Source of the DNA: Prosthecobacter debontii
GTDB lineage: Bacteria > Verrucomicrobiota > Verrucomicrobiia > Verrucomicrobiales > Verrucomicrobiaceae
Assembly: GCA_945860295.1 (NCBI GenBank)
Contig: CAMAQH010000033.1
Coordinates: 1-44,637, forward strand
DNA length: 44,637 bases
Direction of reading: 5' to 3'
Position numbers and translations under genes: made by a program. The notes below the pieces were generated by a model, which was not told the origin of the DNA, ran no database searches, and saw only the letters and a list, made by a program, of their open reading frames with translations. Each line of letters begins with the position of its first letter. Position 1 is the first letter of the stretch. This document shows positions 28,701 through 35,174 of the stretch, piece by piece.

Positions 28701-30011
28701 CCGAATCAGGCTCGTGTGACGATCCTCGAAGCCGACACCAAAGCACCAGCCGTGTCGCTGACGACTCCGAGTGCGAATGCGCGCGTAGTTCTGCCATCTG
28801 TCACACTGATCGGTAATGCAACGGATGACAAAGGACTCGGCAAAGTGCAGGTGGCTCTGAATGGTGGCACATTCACGGATGCCGTGACCGCGATCGATGC
28901 AGTTGGCACGGGCGCTAAATGGAGTCTCGCCGTGCCAGCCATCAACGGAGTGAATTCGGTTCAAGTGCGCGCCGTAGATGCGCGTGGACTCACCTCAAAC
29001 GAAGTCGTGCGCACCTTTATCTTCATACCACTGCGACCACTGGACTTAACGATCACGCCTAGCAATGGCGGTACAGTTTCTGGTAGCCTGCCACTGCTTG
29101 AAGTGGGCAAAAGCTACACGCTGACCGCCACGCCCAAGCTGGGATTTCTATTCGATCACTGGACTGGCCCGAGCATAAACAGTGCGGCTAAATCACTGAC
29201 TTTCTCCATGAGCAAAGGCTTGGCGATCACGGCTAACTTTGCCGCGACACCCCTAAGTGCGATCAATGCCGGAAGCTACCTTGGACTGGTCAGTTCTGGG
29301 ATTGGCGTGACACCTCAGCAGGACAATCAAGGACTCATCACGATCACACTCACACCTGCGGCCCTGTTCTCAGGCACACTAAAACTCGGTGAGGCAAATC
29401 ATACCTTTTCAGGAGAGCTGCACCCAGACGGTACTGCGCGTTTTGGCAAAGACCGCTCCGCTTCATTTATGATCTCCCGGGCGGGCCGCACGCCGCTTGT
29501 GCTCTCCCTCCAATTCAATCTGACACTGCGAACCTTCATGGGTCATGTTGGAGAACAAACACGATCAAGTGTGGCAGCAATGTCCGTCTTCGGAGGTGCT
29601 AGAAAACGTGCCGCACTAGCTGTTGATTCTCCTTTGTTGGGTAGTGGTGGAAAGTATCGTACAACACTGGCTCAAGTGAATCCTGTAGCGGGATCTCCCG
29701 GCTATCCGAGTGCCTCCACGAGTCTGCTCATGGGCACCTTATCCAAAGCAGGCGTGCTAACTCTTGTCGGGACGCTTACCGACGGTTCCAAAGTCACCGC
29801 TTCCGCAGATCTCCTGGAATCAGGCCGAATGGCACTTCATGAGTTGCTCGATGCCAAGGCCGGGAGCCTAGCGGCGACATTGGTCTGGAGCGAATCCACT
29901 CCTGGCTTCATGAGCACAGGCGCCCTGTGGTTCAAGCCCGTAACGAATGCCGGAGCGTTCCCCTTCGGCTGGCCGGAAGGGGTGGTCTTCAGTCTCGAAG
30001 GAGAACCCTGA
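19710..30011 (+). CDS. giant secreted CotH-kinase/lamin-tail/Calx-beta surface protein (3,433 residues)
   Basis: Signal peptide 1-29 (MPLFSRSICC...LHGA), then a propeller-like region to about 370. Three DUF11/CARDB repeats start at 373, 504 and 636. Then Calx-beta (about 763-870, NGTATAGTDY), an Ig-like domain (about 876-970), a 'bacterial repeat' (about 971-1045) and an unnamed module ending PFGWPEGV (1283). Next come a lamin-tail domain (about 1418-1540, ISEFMANN), a jelly-roll-like domain split by PA14 (about 1574-1900) and a chitobiase-type domain (YTLDGSMP at 1970). The CotH kinase-like core (about 2065-2490) holds RLRGGFSR and HDFEH (2366-2370). A second YTLDGSDP (2531), jelly roll (2581-2730) and a copy of the 636-1288 block (2772-3424) follow. 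CotH kinases phosphorylate secreted proteins in spore formers; here the substrate is unknown. ATG 19710 was chosen because the signal peptide begins there. Confidence 0.9.
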   Translation: MPLFSRSICCTSLISLLAVLCLPLHGASFTGGNIVVYRIGTGTGSLVNTGNPVFLDEYNVSGTLVQSIALPTVVSGAQKRLVASGTASSEGQMTRSTDGRYLLLPGYDATPPHSSSLISTTSATVNRVIGRVDATGLIDTSTALADAFDANNFRGVCSQNGSQFWVAGNGSIATGGVRYVSALGATTSTQLSTTNINLRQPAIFGGQLYVSSGNGSTVRLGAVGTGLPISASQTITTLPGYPVNLSPNAFVLLDLDSGIAGVDTLYIADDNTTSGGLLKYSFNGTTWTARGSAGAAADLYRGLTVVVTEIPSPAVVLYAVRKGGGAATGGGEIVTLTDSSGSTGTLTETPTLLATAAANTTFRGIALAPQRTDLTVELIGPSSALFTREPFHLRVVTRNSGGGTAYQVGGQFTLPPGLNYVSDTATGTGFQSSFASGVLTYTGGTLAPQTEVTFTVQVVTEIATAYTLGAEAVIVDPLGLLDESDEANNGSTSVGDILVGHAPDLKVSLNAPSTALTDSTGFAEFQYTIIAENEGLANAASVRVALSLPSGLSFVSGSGTGFTAIEAAGVVNLDGMLAADSSTSLTVRVTAAADGSYTAPIGAASIGAQPSNLFVDSDLTNNSSTTAATTEVLTSDLTLSNVANGIFQAGDSASYTITISNVGTGSSEGGVAFSETLPTGFTVTSLTGTGWTIVQGTGASVSATRIDSLAAGQSYPALTLQATIATNAPTSVTSIANVSGGGDFNTANNSASTTTFILSEGPGVISLTSTNFIVNEEALTLSFDLTRTLGRTGAVSVTVMTSNGTATAGTDYTALNTTIEFADKQISRSVIVPLIGDNISEPNETFMITLSAPASGATLGTLSSASALILDPDTTDPKLLMQSPTVSQRLNEGVVTATGEATDNKQVSRVQMRLNNGSFTNAALTPAGAGKVTYSLPLNPVPGLNVIRVIASDFRGNETDELLRSFSYVVKRPLTLTNGTGVTVTPAEPLTALELTKTYTLTAKPSGGKVWNGWSSPQLTLTEAQRLSKTLNLTMTEGLSITANTVDDPFLPSVVGDYSGLVRADTVITPTHENEGAIQVKISPTGSFTGTLRIAGVSLPFIGVLDTEGIARFDSALETTVLLARAPQAGYVLAFTADLGAKRITGALRRQTRLGSEPLSIIEANRHVGAATETFYTWAMPAQLQTSGLTAIQYPQGDGVGSMKLSKLGAATLAGVLADGTNFTSSAAMGADMSLPMFVSLERGAGSLNGWLAVDHTRPDSDISCSALNWFKPVIAVATHYPFGWPEGVTLPLIGARFSVPVSESVLPDLSAVLGANALLRFTQGALTRALQKELIISAKNLVTKEPASNPSYTMKLTTTTGQFTGSFTHRDGAVANYTGVILQKGTNRRGFGHFLTAKPKVITGAGQSGVVSLKTKFNPRLTLVISEFMANNASTIADEDAAFSDWIEIYNPGLEEVNLTDWYLTDSASLLSKWRFPNVTLASREFIIVWASSKNHRTPGQPLHTNFNLSAGGEYLALVRPDGVTVEHEFSPVYPAQANDESYGINFTGTALLSQGTAVKYHVPTNATLGTTWTAKDFADSSWTSGKTGIGFGVGVPGFTVRQVAAKPAFGGVNSIATCEALLALPKGHANILSEATVIAPLINYVGDGSDGNYADGAALPNGTAEPYAFKATGILTIPAAGSYVFGLNSDDGGRIKIDGIAVMRDDTNHGPEDHLSAPVTLTEGPHTVEVIMWEGAGGDCVEFYAKAGTDTAWNTDFKLVGSAGGLPVVTIPLTATGAASSVISTNVQATMRTKNASCYMRLPFTATSVSSLTGLTLRMRYNDGFIAYLNGTEVARRNTPMITAFDSAAILARSATETLTAEILDLSAHIPLLVSGTNVLAIHGLNDTRDEDSFLVLPELSATAGLAGNAVFFRPTDTTITATPGTLNGTPLFVEVVQPLVFSQKHGFYQSPISLAITTATPGASIRYTLDGSMPTATKGTVYSGPISVSKTSIVRAIGYKSGSEPTSLLTQSYLFLDDIIRQSATGTRPATGWPVGAVNGQVSDYGMDPDIVNNTNPEIGGLDKVKSALTAIPTISIVTDLPNLFSTDSGIWVNPYGRGEAWERPASVEMIGDSGPEGGFEINCGLRLRGGFSRSGDNPKHALRLFFRSEYGASKLNYPLFGNEGASTFDKIDFRTSQNYSWSFGGDGNNTFIREESTRELLGAMGQPYTRSRYYHLYLNGQYWGLYESEERPEAAFAETYIGGDADDYDTVKGEQDQGYITGVTDGNLDAWEELRVKARAHAGAPTNANFFAISGKAADGLTPTADPVLLEVDNLIDYMLLTFWSGNLDGATSAFLGDSRANNWFAVRNRLGAQGGFRFFAHDFEHTFFNVDEDRTGPFASGDPTLVETYNPMFIHHDLRPNAEYCIMWADRVQQHLFGQGALTPDQVQTRMRARTALLDKVIIAESARWGDAKRGTDSPLTRQDWQGAVSYVINDYVPQRGSRVLAQLREDGLYPSFDAPSLSQNGGPIASGAEVVITSNGGTIHYTLDGSDPRQIGGTLNPTAQTYTSSTESSTVVPLSQSWKYLADGSNQGTAWRASTFDDSTWSSGAAELGYGDGDEVTMVPFVDAQSDVSGIQKNATTYFRTSFQVPNLAGLTSTELRVKYDDAVILYLNGTEVARSPNIGSDASYDQYASGTAPDEAAFFTFQVNSSLLMAGTNVLTAEVHQATPDSSDISFQASLIVTRSDTPSPLVFMGSGSRTLKVRARQNDEWSALVETNFEVSQAPDLTTALGHTTPFIAGSNGSYMLIVMNGGSVPTSDLVTLTATLPEGLSATSLSGSGWTILQGTGSNVRATYSGAVPAVTAYPQLTLNVAIASTAPDYVSTSLTASGGGEITTSNNSSTHLTPVSSVGDSQFAFSHSAFASPEADGVAAVTILRTGNRSGAATVRLTTSNGTAKSSSDYSAQEVLLNFADGESAQTVQISISTDSITEIHEHFTVKLDSVTGAAALGLPNQARVTILEADTKAPAVSLTTPSANARVVLPSVTLIGNATDDKGLGKVQVALNGGTFTDAVTAIDAVGTGAKWSLAVPAINGVNSVQVRAVDARGLTSNEVVRTFIFIPLRPLDLTITPSNGGTVSGSLPLLEVGKSYTLTATPKLGFLFDHWTGPSINSAAKSLTFSMSKGLAITANFAATPLSAINAGSYLGLVSSGIGVTPQQDNQGLITITLTPAALFSGTLKLGEANHTFSGELHPDGTARFGKDRSASFMISRAGRTPLVLSLQFNLTLRTFMGHVGEQTRSSVAAMSVFGGARKRAALAVDSPLLGSGGKYRTTLAQVNPVAGSPGYPSASTSLLMGTLSKAGVLTLVGTLTDGSKVTASADLLESGRMALHELLDAKAGSLAATLVWSESTPGFMSTGALWFKPVTNAGAFPFGWPEGVVFSLEGEP
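20826..21990 (+). repeat. three tandem DUF11/CARDB-type repeats, period about 131 residues
   Basis: Within the CotH protein three beta-sandwich repeats begin with similar strands: DLTVELIGPSSALF (residue 373), DLKVSLNAPSTAL (504) and DLTLSNVANGIF (636). Start-to-start spacing is 131 and 132 residues. Each has a 'GLxFVSxxGTGF' or 'TVTSLTGTGWT'-type centre. A fourth related unit begins at residue 2772. Such domains are spacers in surface adhesins. Confidence 0.7.
21615..23573 (+). repeat. long internal duplication of the CotH protein, copy A (N-terminal wing)
   Basis: Residues 636-1288. Order: DUF11, Calx-beta, Ig-like, 'bacterial repeat', then an unnamed module starting DYSGLV and ending WFKPV...PFGWPEGV. 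Landmarks measured from D636: N of NGTA +167, K of KTYTLTA +361, Y of DYSGLV +422, F of FGWPEG +647. The same landmarks occur in the same order in copy B. Confidence 0.8.
28023..29981 (+). repeat. long internal duplication of the CotH protein, copy B (C-terminal wing)
   Basis: Residues 2772-3424. Landmarks measured from D2772: N of NGTA +167, K of KSYTLTA +362, Y of SYLGLV +418, F of FGWPEG +647. Overall length equals copy A exactly between the outer landmarks, with only small offsets inside. The copies are clearly diverged at protein and DNA level, so the duplication is old and selected for. Confidence 0.8.
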
Positions 30012-30015
30012 TGGA

Positions 30016-31455
30016 TCAGGCAATCAACTCTTCCACCACACTGCATTCGTTCACACCGGTCAGACGAAAATCGAGGCCAGCGTACTTGTAGGTGAAGCGC
30101 TCGTGATCGAATCCGAGCAACTTCAGCAGCGTGGCGTGCAGGTCGTGGACGTGGACTTTGTTTTCGATAGCGGCAAAGCCGAATTCATCCGTGGCACCAT
30201 GGGTGTAACCACCTTTGGCACCACCACCTGCGAGCCAGTAACTGAAGCCGTAGTGATTGTGGTCACGACCGCGCTGTTTGCCAGCGTTGGAGCCGGGTGT
30301 TGGCAGTTCGACAGCAGGTGTACGGCCAAACTCACCGCCCCAAATCATAAGTGTGTCGTCGAAGAGACCACGCTGCTTCATGTCATACATGAAAGCGGCG
30401 ATTGCTTGGTCCACATTCTTCGCGAGACGCGCGTGATCGAGAATTTCATCATGGCTGTCCCAGGGCTGACCTGCTCCGGTCCAAAGCTGAATGAAGCGGA
30501 CACCGCGCTCCAGCAAGCGACGCGCAATCAGCGTCTGTCTGCCAAAGGGGTTCTCGCCATAAGCCTGGCGCACGGCTTCAGACTCCTTGCTAATGTCGAA
30601 GGCATCTGTCGCTTCCATCTGCATCCGGTAAGCGAGTTCGTAGCTTTGGATGCGTGCATCGAGCTGCTGATCATTCTGGCGCTGCTTGAGATGATTTTCG
30701 TTCAGTTCATGCAGCAGATCGAGCTGGCGACGCTGTTGCTTGAGATCGAGCGAGCCGTTCTTGATAAACTCCACCAACTTATCCACGTCTGTGTCTTCGG
30801 TGTTGATGTAAGTGCCCTGATAAACGCTTGGCAGAAAAGCAGACTGCCAGTTCTTCGTGCGCCGTGTCGGCATGCCATTAGGGCACATGGAGATGTAACC
30901 CGGCAGGTTTTCATTTTCGGAACCCAAACCATAAGTCACCCACGAACCGAAGCTGGGACGATGCAAACGACCATCACCGCAGTTCATCAAACCGAGAGAA
31001 GGCTCATGATTCGGGACATCGGCATACATGGAGCGGATGACGCAAAGGTCATCGGCAAACTCGGCAGTTTTGGCAAAGATCTCGCTCACTTCCAAGCCGC
31101 ACTGGCCGTACTTCTGAAACTTGAACGGCGACTTCAAGCCCGCGCCCGTGGGACGTTCCGTCTTTAGCAAACTAGGCAGCGCCTTGCCATCATACTTCTC
31201 AAGCATCGGCTTCGGATCAAAGGTATCCACCTGTGACGGGCCGCCATTCATGAAGAAGTGAATCACGCGCTTTGCCTTCGGTTCAAAATGCGACTGCCGC
31301 ACACCGAACGGATTCGTGGCATTCAATCCAGCCTGAGCCTTGCCAGCGCCTATGAGTTCGCCAAGGGCAACGGCCCCCATTCCCATGCCCATGCGATTGA
31401 GCAACTGGCGGCGGGTGAGAAAACGGTGTTCGAGATTCGGGGCGTGATGGGACAT
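30016..31455 (-). CDS. DUF1501 protein (sulfatase-like fold), Tat-exported
   Basis: The 479-residue product begins with a twin-arginine signal (FLTRRQLLNRMGMG, hydrophobic to about residue 36). It then shows DUF1501 features: HFFMNGGPSQVDTFDPK, NHEPSLGLMNCGDG, FIQLWTGAGQPWDSH and MIWGGEFGRTP, with a later RDHNHYGFSYWLAGGG. The fold is related to alkaline phosphatase/sulfatase enzymes, but no activity is established for the family. In planctomycetes and verrucomicrobia it nearly always pairs with a PSD1/DUF1549 cytochrome gene, as here. It converges with the CotH gene, four bases separating the stops. Confidence 0.93.
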   Translation of the reverse strand: MSHHAPNLEHRFLTRRQLLNRMGMGMGAVALGELIGAGKAQAGLNATNPFGVRQSHFEPKAKRVIHFFMNGGPSQVDTFDPKPMLEKYDGKALPSLLKTERPTGAGLKSPFKFQKYGQCGLEVSEIFAKTAEFADDLCVIRSMYADVPNHEPSLGLMNCGDGRLHRPSFGSWVTYGLGSENENLPGYISMCPNGMPTRRTKNWQSAFLPSVYQGTYINTEDTDVDKLVEFIKNGSLDLKQQRRQLDLLHELNENHLKQRQNDQQLDARIQSYELAYRMQMEATDAFDISKESEAVRQAYGENPFGRQTLIARRLLERGVRFIQLWTGAGQPWDSHDEILDHARLAKNVDQAIAAFMYDMKQRGLFDDTLMIWGGEFGRTPAVELPTPGSNAGKQRGRDHNHYGFSYWLAGGGAKGGYTHGATDEFGFAAIENKVHVHDLHATLLKLLGFDHERFTYKYAGLDFRLTGVNECSVVEELIA

Positions 31456-31477
31456 GGGGGGGATATTGAAACGTTGC

Positions 31478-31666
31478 TCAGGTCAATTCTTGATCCAGAC
31501 CATGATCTGGATGTTGGCGATCATCCTTAAATGCGACTATCAAGATGATGCCTGACTGCTCGTCGGCCGTATAGATGAAGTGTCGATTAAACTTCTTGAT
31601 GTTCGCCCTGCGATGTCTGCGATAGCGGTTCCCAAAATGGAAATACTGTGTAGCGGCGATGGACAT
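31478..31666 (-). CDS. 62-residue RelE/ParE-like protein with strong ribosome-binding site
   Basis: The product begins MSIAATQYFHFGNRYRR. Its C-terminal two thirds (RRANIKKFNRHFIY, then GIILIVAFKDDRQHPD) resembles the last beta strands of RelE/ParE toxins, including the 'R-x-x-x-x-x-F-P/N-x-x-I-Y' strand and the final 'V-A-F-x-x-D-R' strand. Typical ParE proteins have 90-100 residues, so the N-terminal helices are missing and toxin activity is doubtful. No antitoxin gene adjoins it. It lies between the PSD1 stop (46 bases upstream) and the DUF1501 start (22 bases downstream), inside a pair that is normally adjacent. AGGAGGT precedes the ATG, so translation looks real. Confidence 0.62.
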   Translation of the reverse strand: MSIAATQYFHFGNRYRRHRRANIKKFNRHFIYTADEQSGIILIVAFKDDRQHPDHGLDQELT

Positions 31667-31672
31667 TTTTTG

Positions 31673-31679
31673 ACCTCCT
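31673..31679 (-). promoter_or_regulatory. consensus Shine-Dalgarno of the ParE-like gene
   Basis: The minus strand reads AGGAGGT, a full anti-16S match, six bases before the ATG at 31666. It decides the start of the 62-residue protein over an upstream in-frame ATG at 31723. It stands out because none of the other starts in this window shows a comparable site. Confidence 0.75.
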
Positions 31680-31712
31680 AGGTTTGGGTTGCAAGAAAAT
31701 GCTTCTTTAGTC

Positions 31713-34700
31713 TCAGTCCACAAACTGAAACTCGTTCGACATCATCAGCACCTGCGCGAACTGCGACAGGGTTGATTGGGGTTTCGGGCGCTTGAGCGGC
31801 CAACCTTCAGGACCGCAGAAGTCGGTGTCGGCCTTGGTGATGACAGTGGCCTGACCAGTGAGTTGGTCAATGCGCTCAATGACGGGCACCCAGGTGAAGC
31901 TGTCACTGTTCGTGTCTTGGTTTTCAGATTCGATGACAAACGAAAGCACCTCGTTTTGACTGACTTCGAGTTCGGCGCTCATCTCGACGCTATCGACAGG
32001 TTTTAGCAACTGTTCACGCACCTTGCCTGCGCGATTGGAGATGATCCAGGCGCGGATGCCGTTGCCTGCTTCGTTGCTGCGTTTGACGGTGCCACGGATG
32101 CGGATCAGCTCTTTCTCAAAGGGAGAGGTCCACTGCATCACCACCGGCCATTTGCTGCCGGGGTGACCACTGCCTGCACCCATGAAGAGATGACCGTATT
32201 GTTTGTCAGGATACTTCGGCGCAGGATACCAGCGCGTCGTGCTCTGGCCCATCTTGCCGTAGTGTTTGAAGGCCTCGAAGCCTGCAAGAGACACCTTACC
32301 CGTGGCCGCATCTTTCTCCACCTGACCAGAGCCGTAGCGCCACACGAAAGCATTGCCACGACGGCTAAGGTTTTCAGCATCGTTGACGAAACGTTGCGCG
32401 ATTTCAATCTCTTCAGGCTTGGCATCACGATGCAGCACACGGTGATACATCGACTGGATGACTTGCGAGTCGGTGGTGCTGCCTGGAACCGGTGCCTGCG
32501 ATGCGGCGCGCATGGCACGCTGACTCATGAAGGGGCTGTTCATCAAAAACAAAGCCTGCTGCGGCACAGTGGTGACGTAGCGCATCGGGCTGTGATTGTC
32601 TGGATTCGCAAAGTCGAACATCGCCGGCACGGTGGCCTGATCATAACGATTCACGATGAGGTAAACACTGCGGCGGGTGTCGGCGTCCTTGTCGGTGAGT
32701 TCCACGGCGCGTCCACCTGCCTTGCTCAGATCGAGATCGCTGGTGGCTTGCAGCATGGCATCACGCATCGATTCATAATCGAGGCGCTGGCGGTTGTAGT
32801 GGCCGAGCAGATCGTTCTCGGCATCCTTGATATCCTTATGCGGCGTGCTCTGAGCGCTCTGTTGATAGGTGCGGCTGGTGAGAATCACCTGATGCAGCTT
32901 CTTCAAGCTCCAGCCATTTTCCATGAGCGTCGCGGCCAGGTAATCGAGCATGTCAGCCTGCGCAGGCTTCGGTGACTGCACACCGAAGTCGCTCGTCTGC
33001 CCAACCAATGGTTTGCCAAAATGCTGCGTCCAAATGCGGTTCACGATCACACGAGCAGTCAGTGGGTTGTCCTTGCTGGCGATCTTCTTCGCCAGCTCGA
33101 GGCGTCCGCTGCCATCGGTGAACTTCTCGCCACCGAACATCGTCAGCCAGGCGCGTGGCGCGGCATCACCCTGACGCGCTGGATTGCCACGGACAAAAAC
33201 ATGCACGTCACTCGGCTTCGGCTTGTCGAGCGAGACCATGGCGCGTGGTGGTGCACCAGGGTGGCCGGATTCCAGCTTCACTCGCTCGTTGCTGAGTTTA
33301 ACGATAGTGTCCAGATCCCGGCGGGTGAAAAAGAGGTTCGCTTCTTCCACAGGCACAGCCATTGGCGAGGGGTCGCTTTGCAGGATCTCGCGCACCTGTT
33401 TCCAGTCAGCGTTGTCAGGCTCCTTACCGTCGAGGCAGGCGGCAAAGATCTGCGCATAGACAGTGGCAACCTCCTGGAGACTCTTCGGCGCAGGGCGCTT
33501 GGTGAATTCATTGCGCGCCACGGCATTCATGCCGCGCTCAGGCTTGGAGATGGCGGCTATCACCGCAGGTGCCTTCGCGGCAAACTCCGATGCTGACAGC
33601 GCGGCGAATTCTTTCCATGCGAGCATCACGGGATGCGGCTTGTCCTTCAAGGCATAGCGCAGCAGGAAGTCGCCCCACTTGTCCGCCACTTTCTCACGCA
33701 GCTTGAGTTGCCCGGCGCGGCCTTTGAGGGTGTTGCGTTCTTTGATGAAGGCCGCCTCTTGGGCAAAGGCAAGGTACTCGGCCATGCGCTCCGGCTTGCG
33801 GATCTCTTCATGAACGGTGCGCTTGAAGTCCATCTCCTTCTTGGCGATCTCCGCAACCTTGCCTTCATACTCGTGGAAGGTCTGCTCGTTCGCTGGCTTG
33901 CCGATCATCGGTAGATCCTTTTGGTCCGGCTCCATGCTGCTGCTGAAAATGGAATACATGGCGTAGTAATCCTTGCTTGGGATGGGATCAAACTTGTGGT
34001 TATGGCAGCGCGCGCAGCCGATGGTGATCCCCAGCATCCCACGGCTGACGACATCAATGCGGTCGTCGATTTGCAGATTTCGATCACTGATGAAACGGTC
34101 GCCCACATTCAGGAATCCAAGCGCCGCAAGTGAGGGGTGAGTGGGTTCGTTCGGGTGCAGCTTGTCCGCCGCGAGTTGGTGCATGAGAAACTGGTCATAC
34201 GGCAGGTCTTCATTCAGTGATTTCACCACCCAATCACGGAAGGTGTAGGCATATGGGTAATTGATGTTTTTGGCGGCGACCTGATAGCCGTCCGTGTCGG
34301 CATAGCGAGCTACATCCAGCCAGACACGAGCCCAGCGCTCACCGTAGGCCGGGGTGGCGAGGAGCTTCATGATTAGTTTCTCCGCATTCGGTTCCTTAAT
34401 GAACGACTGCACGTCTTCATAGCTCGGCTGCAAGCCCGTCAGCGTCACAAACAAGCGGCGGCAAAGTGTGGCAGGATCAGCGGCTAAGGCAAAGTCCAAG
34501 CCTGCGGCTTTGAGTTTTGGCTCTACTAGCGCATCGATCGAACTGGTTGCAGGTTTCTTCACTGGCAGATAGGCCCAGTGCTGCATCGGGTCCGGCTTCG
34601 GGTGTATATCCACCACCTCTTTCTCTACTGGCCAGGGCAGGCCTATCTTCACCCATTTTTCCAGCAGCACGATCTGCGCAGGCTTCAGCTTGTCACCCTT

Positions 34701-35015
34701 CTTTGGCATCGCTTCCACGCCTGGGGCATGATTGATGGCCTTGATCAGCTTCGAGATGGCCGGATTCCCTGGCTCCACTACCTTGCCATAGTCACTCCCA
34801 CGCAGGATGGCGCTGCGCAGGTCCAGGCGCAGGCCGTTTTCGTGCTTGTGGGCACTGTGGCAGTCGTAGCAGTTGTCCGCCAGCAGCGGGCGGATCTCTT
34901 TCTCAAAGAAGACGATCTGCTCCGGCGGAAAGGCATCGGCAGCATGGGCTTGAGTCACATGAATGGCGAGGGCGCCACCCATCAGAGTCAGCAGGTGTGG
35001 AAAACGGGAAATCAT
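31713..35015 (-). CDS. PSD1/DUF1549-DUF1553 planctomycete-type cytochrome c protein
   Basis: The 1,100-residue exported protein (signal peptide about 1-25) begins with a planctomycete cytochrome C domain carrying C49-Y-D-C52-H53 and the following HKHENGLRLDLRSA. A DUF1549 domain comes next (about 155-370, PAYGERWARVWLDVARYADTD, CARCHNHKFDP with a second C-x-x-C-H). The C-terminal DUF1553/PSD1 domain lies about 620-960 (NPLTARVIVNRIWTQHFG, SRTYQQSA, PQQALFLMNSPF). A beta-rich insert near 960-1070 precedes the end. These proteins always accompany DUF1501 proteins and are thought to act in the periplasm on polymer-derived substrates; no reaction is known. Here a tiny ParE-like gene sits between the two partners. 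Confidence 0.93.
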   Translation of the reverse strand: MISRFPHLLTLMGGALAIHVTQAHAADAFPPEQIVFFEKEIRPLLADNCYDCHSAHKHENGLRLDLRSAILRGSDYGKVVEPGNPAISKLIKAINHAPGVEAMPKKGDKLKPAQIVLLEKWVKIGLPWPVEKEVVDIHPKPDPMQHWAYLPVKKPATSSIDALVEPKLKAAGLDFALAADPATLCRRLFVTLTGLQPSYEDVQSFIKEPNAEKLIMKLLATPAYGERWARVWLDVARYADTDGYQVAAKNINYPYAYTFRDWVVKSLNEDLPYDQFLMHQLAADKLHPNEPTHPSLAALGFLNVGDRFISDRNLQIDDRIDVVSRGMLGITIGCARCHNHKFDPIPSKDYYAMYSIFSSSMEPDQKDLPMIGKPANEQTFHEYEGKVAEIAKKEMDFKRTVHEEIRKPERMAEYLAFAQEAAFIKERNTLKGRAGQLKLREKVADKWGDFLLRYALKDKPHPVMLAWKEFAALSASEFAAKAPAVIAAISKPERGMNAVARNEFTKRPAPKSLQEVATVYAQIFAACLDGKEPDNADWKQVREILQSDPSPMAVPVEEANLFFTRRDLDTIVKLSNERVKLESGHPGAPPRAMVSLDKPKPSDVHVFVRGNPARQGDAAPRAWLTMFGGEKFTDGSGRLELAKKIASKDNPLTARVIVNRIWTQHFGKPLVGQTSDFGVQSPKPAQADMLDYLAATLMENGWSLKKLHQVILTSRTYQQSAQSTPHKDIKDAENDLLGHYNRQRLDYESMRDAMLQATSDLDLSKAGGRAVELTDKDADTRRSVYLIVNRYDQATVPAMFDFANPDNHSPMRYVTTVPQQALFLMNSPFMSQRAMRAASQAPVPGSTTDSQVIQSMYHRVLHRDAKPEEIEIAQRFVNDAENLSRRGNAFVWRYGSGQVEKDAATGKVSLAGFEAFKHYGKMGQSTTRWYPAPKYPDKQYGHLFMGAGSGHPGSKWPVVMQWTSPFEKELIRIRGTVKRSNEAGNGIRAWIISNRAGKVREQLLKPVDSVEMSAELEVSQNEVLSFVIESENQDTNSDSFTWVPVIERIDQLTGQATVITKADTDFCGPEGWPLKRPKPQSTLSQFAQVLMMSNEFQFVD

Positions 35016-35174
35016 CGGGGGGAATGACAGAACTGGGGCGGCTGTAATGCCACATCAAACAAACGCAAGTTTCAGGGCGCTCCTTGCAGGTTCAGCGGGG
35101 TGTCGTGGGTTCATGGATGCCATGAAAACTTCGCGGTTGCGCGGCTGCATGGCTGCATCCTTCATCGTGACCTT

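Noticed and set aside
29947-31167. 406-codon plus-strand frame
   Set aside because: It is antisense to the DUF1501 gene, whose Tat signal and family motifs are clear; the frame is a by-product of codon bias and has no recognisable motifs.
32163-32975. 270-codon plus-strand frame
   Set aside because: It is antisense to the strongly conserved PSD1 domain.
35112-35158. CATGG-N3-CCATG dyad and a GGCTGCAT direct repeat upstream of rpe
   Set aside because: They are short, asymmetrically placed and without a link to a known regulator.
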